This document shows positions 57,548-64,000 of a DNA stretch of 64,000 nucleotides, piece after piece (the first letter of the stretch is position 1; each line of letters starts with the position of its first letter). The position numbers and the translations under genes are program-made. The stretch comes from Sodiomyces alkalinus F11 (taxonomy: Eukaryota; Ascomycota; Sordariomycetes; Glomerellales; Plectosphaerellaceae). The DNA is taken from contig NW_021167083.1 of the NCBI RefSeq assembly GCF_003711515.1, positions 1,624,481 to 1,688,480 of the forward strand, written 5' to 3'. The notes beneath the pieces were generated by a model that searched no databases, was not told the DNA's origin, and was given only the letters and a program-made list of their open reading frames with translations.

Positions 57548-58988
57548 TCACGGCCCCTTTAGGGCGTCCTTAAATCCCACTAACTTATCGTCTAGAGGGG
57601 TAGGCTCCCGCCTAGCCACCTCATTACTATTATCCTCCGTATATACCTAGCTCTACCCCGTAGTAGTAGCCGCTATTCCCCCCTCTTACCCACCACCCGC
57701 GGATAGTATTAAAGGCCGAAAAGATAAAGGCGTCTTCGCCTTCTACTTCTTCTTCTTCTTCCCTAATAAAGGAGTCGAGGGCGTTAGAGCCTTCTTCCCC
57801 TTCTTCACTAATAAGGCCGGCACTATATCGTTATCGTCGGGCACTTCGTAAGGGTCCGGCGGACCCTACGGACCTTACGGTATTATAACCCCCGATAACG
57901 AGCCTTAAGGTTACGCAGGACTACCGTTACTAAATATATTATTACCTATAAAGATAACCCCCACGGGGGCTAAGGCAGACCCTAAAGGTATAGGCAGGTC
58001 TTCCTAGGCCTAAGCCTAGGCTAGGTTAAGAGCGGCTATCTACTCGAAAGCAGTAGCCGTCCGCTCCTAGGCCGTAAGGTCGTGCTTATATAATATAAGG
58101 CGTTATTATTTAATATTAAGGCGTTTCTGCTTAACGGTAAGACGCTACTACTATAGCCCGACGAATTACTTAAGGAGTGACTCTATACTATTAAGCCTCT
58201 CGTGGATATCTTCCGCCGTTTTCTAGCGGGCGTCGGTAACTTCCTTAGCTTAACGCCGAGTAGTAATAGCTTCCTCGGTAGACGACCGGTTAACCTCTAG
58301 CGTCGCTTAACCCAGAGCCTCTCTAAGGATAACCTAGCATCGAACTACTATAGCCTAGTATTAGTTTTATATAGGATTAGTAAGGGTACTACACAGGATT
58401 AATAAGGGGATATAGTTAGTAACACTTATATAACGACTCTTATTTAGGCTACCTTTTTCGATAGCGATAACTAAAACCTTCTATAGCTGCTCGGCAGCGT
58501 TCTTATCGGTAATAGAGAGCTATTATATATATCAGAAACGGGCCTATAGAGTAGTCTATAAAGGAAGGGGCTATAGGGATTAAAGATAGCGTGTAACTTA
58601 CTACGCGGCACTTAAGGCTATTATACTCGGAGTAGTAGTAATACTTATTTATACGCCGACCGTTATCAGTGTGTCGGTATATCACGGCCTCGATAGTATA
58701 TGTCTTCTCTTTAAAATTAATCGCTACTAACTTACCCGTATAACGTATATAGGGGGCCCTTAGATCTTTACCTATACCGATATCCACTACCTTCTAGCGT
58801 GGAGTAACCGACGGCGTAGTAGTCGATATTAAAGGCGTAGCCGTAGTTAAAGTAGGAGGCTCTAGCGTAGCCGGGGCAGTAACCTATAATAAGGCAGGTT
58901 AAGCAGCCGACTACGGGGTAGACTACCTAGCGGACTACGAGGACGACGCTATAGCCGTGGTCTTAAGTCTCTTAAAGGCTCGCGTCAT
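57548..58988 (-). pseudogene. degenerate accessory ORF antisense to gypsy element 3
   Basis: A minus-strand coding-like sequence opens at ATG 58988 (MTRAFKRLKTTAIASSS) and closes at TGA 57550-57548, roughly 480 codons with at least one frame change near 58.4 kb. In between, nearly all stops are TAG/TAA explainable as mutated CAG/CAA. Content in order: a Thr/Pro/Ser-rich low-complexity N-terminal part; a stretch at 58787-58503 that is still open for 94 codons (VAINFKEKTYTIEAVIYRHT and following); a Gln/Lys-rich likely coiled coil (EDIHERLNSIESLLK); and a basic C-terminal part (KKGKKALTPSTPLLGKKKKK). It is located between integrase and the 3' LTR. I recognise no named family; an accessory protein of the element is an inference. 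Confidence 0.6.
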
Positions 58989-59711
58989 ACTCGTAGGAGT
59001 AGCGGCGCGCTTATTATTATCGTTATTATCTCCCTAGGAAGGTATAGTAACTACGCTATACCGCGCGGTTAGCTAGTATTATAGATTAAAGACGTGTGGA
59101 AGCACTTATAAGATAGTAGTTAATTAATAGAAGACTATAAAATATCGGTATACAGTATCTTAGATTAGGGGAAAACTCACGAAGAATAGTATAATCGGAA
59201 AATTAAGTATAGGAGAGAAAAAAAAGAATAGGAAGAGGGAATAACGGTAGGTTACGAGATATCCCTAAAAAGCAGTTATATAGGCACCTCTTTTTAGTAT
59301 AAAGAAGGAAGCTACGAATCTATAGAAGGAGTAATAACAGACCCTATATAATACCGGCTCTAGGAGTCTTTATAGATAAATTAAAGGGATAGCCTAGAAG
59401 GATAAAGGGATATACTAGGGGGCTAGTAGAGGAACCGGCTAGGAACCTATTAGGGTCCCGGGTAGGGTATTATCTTTAGTGGTTTTAGTAATAGAACGAA
59501 GAGAGGGAGTACGCACCCGGGTTAGAGCTATAGCCTAAGAGGCTCTATATAGAAACTAGGTAGGGACCTATCGGGGTCCTATCGTGGAGGGCTCTGGTTT
59601 AGGGCACCGGGGGACGTAGAGGACGGATTCGGGCACTGGGTTTTAGAGGAGCCGGGAGGCCGGCACAGATCGGGCGCTCCTAAGGATAGGAGTATCCGGG
59701 GGAGGTCGCTA

Positions 59712-60065
59712 TATCAGGTGCCTATAGCAGTGGTTATAATAAGTCCCTAGTATAAACCCACAGGGATCCAGGTATACTTAGTCTAAGACCCCTTAAGACA
59801 CAAATAAAGTAAGTTACCATATAGTAAACAGGATAGTCCCTCGAAGTAAATAAGGCAGCCCTCGAGGAAGCAAATAAGGTAGCCCTCGAGGAGCAGCGAA
59901 ACGTAGTCTTAAGGAGCGGAGGAGCCTCCCCTTAGAAGAGGGAGGCCAGCGATTAATCTGATTCTTTAGCTACCCCTATACTTCCCCTATCGTGATCCTA
60001 TCGTGATCACACTTAGTTCCTTGCTTAACCCTACCTTTTCACTCTTTACGACTACCCATTTAACA
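59712..60065 (+). repeat. 3' LTR of element 3
   Basis: 354-bp partner of 51045-51398, ending AACA. The right part is unmutated (ATCGTGATCCTATCGTGATC versus ATTATAATTCTATCGTAATC in the 5' copy); the left part is mutated. Confidence 0.92.
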
Positions 60066-60152
60066 GTTCTTTTAATAAATCTAATAATAGCTTTAATTAG
60101 CCTGATATTAGTCTAGTAGCGATAATTAACTTTATATACACCTATATTAAAG

Positions 60153-60687
60153 GGAAATACCGCTAAGCCCAGACGTTTTAATCTTTAGTCCAGAAAAGTG
60201 GGGCTATACTAATATAGATTCTCTTACCTGTAAATAGCCTAGTTCATAGTATTAAAACGTAGTCTTAGTGGACTAAGGTATATACTGCTATATTCGTTAA
60301 TTAAACTATAAGTGCCTGCCCTTCTTTTACTATCAGAACCGGTATTAGTATCCTGGTCGAGTATCTATAGATTACGATTTCGGCTAAGTTTTAGGATAAT
60401 ATCGATACACGATTAAGGCAGATTAAGAAAGAGGTATTATAGGCAGGAGGTGGATAAAATATTAAGCTAGCTATTTAGATTATTATTATAGGTAGGCTCT
60501 AGCTACTTACTTAGGTAACGAAGAATTCAGTGTCGTTTAATTCATAAATATAGAGGTATATACCTTAGCCCGCCGAGACTCCGTTGTAGTACTACGAATT
60601 AGGCTGTCTGTATATAAGAGAACCTGTGTCAGCATGGCTCCACTTTTCCGGGCTGAATATTAAAAGTCCAGGCTTAGCAGTGTTTCC
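60153..60687. mobile_element. 535-bp terminal-inverted-repeat element
   Basis: Left terminus 60153-60226 and right terminus 60615-60687 are inverted copies about 74 bp long. The right copy, read inward, starts GGAAACACTGCTAAGCCTGG and contains CAGCCCGGAAAAGTG. The left copy differs mainly by transitions. The interior is AT-rich and non-coding. It is probably a non-autonomous DNA transposon; superfamily and target duplication could not be fixed. Confidence 0.7.
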
Positions 60688-61752
60688 TATATTACATAGG
60701 TGTAAAGGTACGGATTAGCAGTATAATAGAAGAATCGAGCGGCGTATAAAGCTTTGTATCGAGCTAATATTTATAATCTTTAGATAGATATATATCCTTA
60801 CTAGAATCTAGTATATTATCGCCTATACAAACCAATATAACTAGCTAAGGATAATAGGGGGGTTTACTAGGTAGAAGTATATCTATATATATATATAAGA
60901 GCTATTAGTATTAAAAAAGTACCTATATATATCTAGAAAGTCTATTTTTCTATCCTTACTACTATTACTACTATCGCTACTATTACCACAATTACTAATC
61001 TATATCTTCGCTAGCCCTCTTAACAACCTAATTCAGGTAAGCAGGTATTCTATAAGTAAAAGAGTAAAACTGTCTAATAATAGCCTCCTAAGCAGCCTTA
61101 ATAGCTCCGGATACTATACTATTATTAACTATATAATATAAAAATAGTAATATCTTTAATTATATTATTATTATTATTATCGATCTTACTCCGCTATCCT
61201 GACTAATCTATAGGAGCCTTCCTAGGCTATACGGTCCTTCTCGGGTGGCTATAGAGGGGAAAACCCGGGTAAAACCTGGGGAAAACCTCTATACACTTCC
61301 TTAGATAAAGAGGTGCCTCTTTAATTATATAGAGATTATCTATAATCGTTCTATAGTTATTATATAGCTATTATACTTATCTATATATAATAGGTTAGCA
61401 GGTATAGACCGGTAGGCTAATCTAATAAGCGATTTGGATATAGGGCGAATTTATATGCTAATATACTAGATCCTCGTAGAGGTGTACTATATAACCCCTG
61501 TTTAATTGTGTTATAGGCTATATTCCTGTTTTACCCTTTTAGGTAAAACAGGAAGGTTCGAGTAACGTACCTACACTCATAACACTTAGGTACATACTTC
61601 TATACTATATCGACTTTACTTATTAAGGAGTTATAAGGTAGTTTGCCAGGATACGGAGTCTCCCCGGCTAAGTATATCGAAGCCCCTGTATTTTATATAG
61701 GAGAATATTATTACGGCCAGCAGACCTAACATGCACTAAGGATATACTGGTG
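60688..61752. other. AT-rich non-coding stretch
   Basis: About 1.1 kb of TpA-rich DNA with no gene. It includes a perfect 11-bp hairpin at 61525-61552. Confidence 0.5.
61525..61552. repeat. perfect 11-bp stem hairpin
   Basis: CCTGTTTTACC, six loop bases, GGTAAAACAGG. It lies in AT-rich non-coding DNA 200 bp upstream of the next LTR. Confidence 0.85.
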
Positions 61753-62134
61753 TGTAACGTACTGGGGCGGTCAGCGCACCAGGGCGTAATCAGAAGATGA
61801 CTCAGGACAATATCACGTGCTAAGTCACGTGATGGATAACCGGTATAGTGTGCACCCGCACAGGGAACCTATTAGCATAGGAGGATCACTAGGATCACCA
61901 GGGGTCACTTAGTCCGAGAAATGATCCGGCGTGATCCCGAACCAGGAGATCACCAGGATACCCGTGATCCCGTAGATATATATACTAGTATATCCTAGGT
62001 CTTACTTCTATTAGAGAATAAGATATCGATTAATCTAAGTCTTCACCTAGACTATTAGTCTACGCTCGACTCTACCTTATAAAGAAGACGCTTAGTCTTT
62101 ACGACGTAACTACGACTAGACACTACGAATAACA
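61753..62134 (+). repeat. putative 5' LTR of element 4
   Basis: About 382 bp from TGTAACGTACTGGGGCGG to GAATAACA. It holds several GGATCAC/GTGATCC words and a TCACGTG pair. The limits are inferred from TG...CA ends and the start of gag; no partner copy is in the window. Confidence 0.5.
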
Positions 62135-62289
62135 GTTACTACTCTTTAGTTAATATCCTCTTCTTATTTTAAACTAAAACCCTAACGCTAGTCCCCTATC
62201 GTCCGCTATACTATAGAGGACCGGAAGCCGTCGTAATATTTTAATCGATCCTGTTCGGTAAGTTAACCTTAATAGCTAATAAGTAGTAC

Positions 62290-63420
62290 GCCCGAAGTAG
62301 AAGCTACTTCGCCTAAGGAAGAAGAAGTCACTTTATCTAAAGAAGAATTATCGTCTAAAGAATCCAGTTCCTCCGACGAAGAGGAAGGACTAGAATAACC
62401 TTAATAAGACGACGAAGTAGCCAGCAACCACTCTTCTAATATATCGAATAATAACCGTACCACGAACGCTATAAGCACCGCGACGCCTACCACTACCACT
62501 AAAGGAAGCAATAACCTTTAGCAGATTCGCGATATAATCACTTAGCTTTAGGGGGAGAATACGACCCTAAAAGCTTAGTTAAACTATCCTGGAATCGGGG
62601 CTAAGTATAGATACCCTATACCCCCTAAGTATAACGGGACTCGGGGATAGCTTTAGAGCTTTATTACTTAGCTTAAAGGCTACCTCCTATTCTACTAGGA
62701 TAGTATCCGTATAGAAGAAACTAAGGTACTCTATACCGCGGCACTCTTTACGGGAGATATGTATAAATAGTTCGAGTCTATCTATAAAGACTACCTAGAG
62801 AATATAGGAATAGAGATCCTAAGGAAGCCCGGGACTACGGTAATCTTCGAGAACTTTAACGTGTTCGTTAAGAGACTTAACGCTATCTTCGGCTAGCCTA
62901 ATAAGGAATAAGTCGCGGCTAAACGACTAAGCTAGCTATATTAGACTAAGTTAGCTACGGACTATACTATAAGATTCTAGTAAATCTCGTTAAAGCTTAG
63001 CTACCCGGATAAGCCCCTTATAGATCGGTACTACTAAGGACTTAAGGAAGAAGTGAAGGACGAACTATACCGATTAGACCGACCTAAGATATTTAGCGAA
63101 TACACCGCGATAGTAATTCGTATCGATAACCGGAATTATAAATAACGCTATTAGAAGAAGTATTAAATAAGCGTTCCATTCTACACGGCTAATTCGAAGA
63201 AGAAATAATTATACCTATACTAGTTCGGAAATACCTTATATAGACACTATAGTAGACTTATAGAGCTCGATAATATTAACCGATAAAGCGATAAGCAGGG
63301 TAAAAAGGATATAACGAAAGTTAAGTATTATAACTATAATAGGCTAGGTTATTACGTACGCGACTATTATAAGCCTAAGAAAGAACGACCGTAACGATAA
63401 GTAAATACGATCGAGAAAGA
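62290..63420 (+). pseudogene. gypsy-like gag remnant of element 4
   Basis: The frame is broken by TAG/TAA. Readable blocks: a Glu/Ser-rich start (TSPKEEEVTLSKEELSS), a capsid-like region (YPIPPKYNGTRG, YTAALFTGDMYK, FENFNVFVKRLNAIFG) and a zinc knuckle near 63,328-63,372. The knuckle reads YYNYNRLGYYVRDYY, with its Cys and His replaced by Tyr as RIP predicts. Confidence 0.75.
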
Positions 63421-64000
63421 AAGACCCTAGAAGGAAATTAACGCTATTAGATACCTAGAAGTTTATAGGGACGAAATACTATATATTAACCTCTATTAGG
63501 CAACCTGCTACGATAACTATTATCTAGTATACTAATTAGGGAAAGACGGAGCTAGGTACTACCCTAAGAGACCCTAGAAGATACTCGCTATAGTATCTAG
63601 TAACGAGTACGATAACGACTATAGCCTTAAGATCCCCGATTAGGATAAGGATAAACCAGCTTTATAAACTATCGTAGAAATCCTTTAAAAATACGGATAG
63701 ATAAAAGAAGAAGCTAAGAGGTAGAAGTAGATCTTAGAAATCCAGAAGGAAGGAGATCGTACCCGAGGGAGAATCGCTAAACTCGAAGAGTAAGATTAGA
63801 AAACGGAGTCCGACAGAACCCCGGATAATAACACGAACTTCTAGTATTAACCTATAGAAGCAGCCGACCTAATTAAGGAGGAAACTATCTAGCTACGGAT
63901 ACTTAACTAGCTTATAGAAGAACCCCTTAGATAGACCTACTAAGTTCGTTTCACTAAACTTAACTTCGATAACGCTTACCACGGGATACCCACGAATATT

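Larger units (their letters stand above)
51045..60065 (+). mobile_element. element 3: Ty3/gypsy LTR retrotransposon, RIP-degraded
   Basis: 9.0-kb element with equal 354-bp LTRs and 5-bp target duplication GTTCT (51040-51044 and 60066-60070). Gag-pol is on the plus strand in gypsy order (protease, reverse transcriptase, RNase H, integrase). About 2.8 kb between integrase and the 3' LTR holds an antisense accessory frame. Confidence 0.93.
36388..64000. other. RIP-mutated, TpA-rich transposon block
   Basis: From the left LTR of element 1 to the window end, element interiors almost lack CpA and TpG, are rich in TpA and keep CpG. Former coding frames are broken mainly at TAG/TAA positions that derive from CAG, CAA or TGG. 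This is the known signature of repeat-induced point mutation in Pezizomycotina. The non-repetitive spacer at 43,645-44,975 keeps normal CpA/TpG content. Confidence 0.9.
61753..64000 (+). mobile_element. element 4: gypsy-like LTR retrotransposon, cut by window end
   Basis: A putative 5' LTR is followed on the plus strand by a RIP-broken gag of the kind found in fungal gypsy elements. Pol and the 3' LTR lie beyond the window, so element limits and superfamily rest on gag alone. Confidence 0.7.

Noticed and set aside
1..64000. CRISPR array, bacterial operon or secondary-metabolite cluster
   Set aside because: No regularly spaced repeats, no bacterial gene organisation, and no polyketide, peptide or terpene synthase in the window.

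Overview
The window looks like chromosomal DNA of a filamentous ascomycete (Pezizomycotina, probably Sordariomycetes). The genes carry many short introns (about 50-125 bp) with GTRNGY-type donors. The protein set is fungal: ERG3, LAS21/GPI7, a Siz/PIAS SUMO ligase, NOP4, condensin Ycg1/Cnd3 and the eL28 ribosomal protein. The right-hand part carries retrotransposons mutated in the way repeat-induced point mutation (RIP) does: CpA/TpG is nearly absent, TpA is in excess and CpG is retained. The species cannot be read from the sequence alone.

Layout. 1-6.3 kb has no convincing gene: homopolymer tracts, short tandem repeats and scattered short palindromes. 6.3-34.7 kb is a compact block of twelve genes: a conserved hypothetical protein (-), NIPA-type Mg2+ transporter (+), NOP4 (-), condensin YCG1/CND3 (+), LAS21 (-, nine exons), a DUF2423/LLPH-like nucleolar protein (-), Siz/PIAS SUMO E3 (+, seven exons), TRAPP subunit TRS33 (+), a non-mitochondrial malate dehydrogenase (-, seven exons), ribosomal eL28 (-), a small UPF0357-type membrane protein (+) and sterol C-5 desaturase ERG3 (-). 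All are housekeeping genes (ribosome biogenesis, chromosome condensation, GPI-anchor and sterol synthesis, vesicle traffic, SUMO, central metabolism), with no sign of a shared pathway cluster.

From 36,388 to the window end the DNA is an RIP-degraded transposon block. Element 1 is a Ty1/copia retrotransposon on the minus strand (36,388-43,639; 196-bp LTRs; target duplication ATTCT). Element 2 is a plus-strand copia (45,080-50,626; duplication GCCTC) inserted into the second of two copies of a ~166-bp inverted-repeat element. Element 3 is a 9-kb Ty3/gypsy element (51,045-60,065; 354-bp LTRs; duplication GTTCT). Next come a 535-bp terminal-inverted-repeat element (60,153-60,687) and the 5' part of another gypsy-like element (about 61,753 onward) that runs off the window.

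The most unusual points are these. Elements 1 and 3, although from different superfamilies, each carry a degenerate accessory reading frame antisense to gag-pol, between the end of pol and the downstream LTR. In all three complete elements the RIP mutations fade outward through the LTRs: the outer half of each LTR is nearly spared and the inner half is mutated. Gene models and exon limits were assembled by hand from reading frame and splice-site continuity; no database search was possible.
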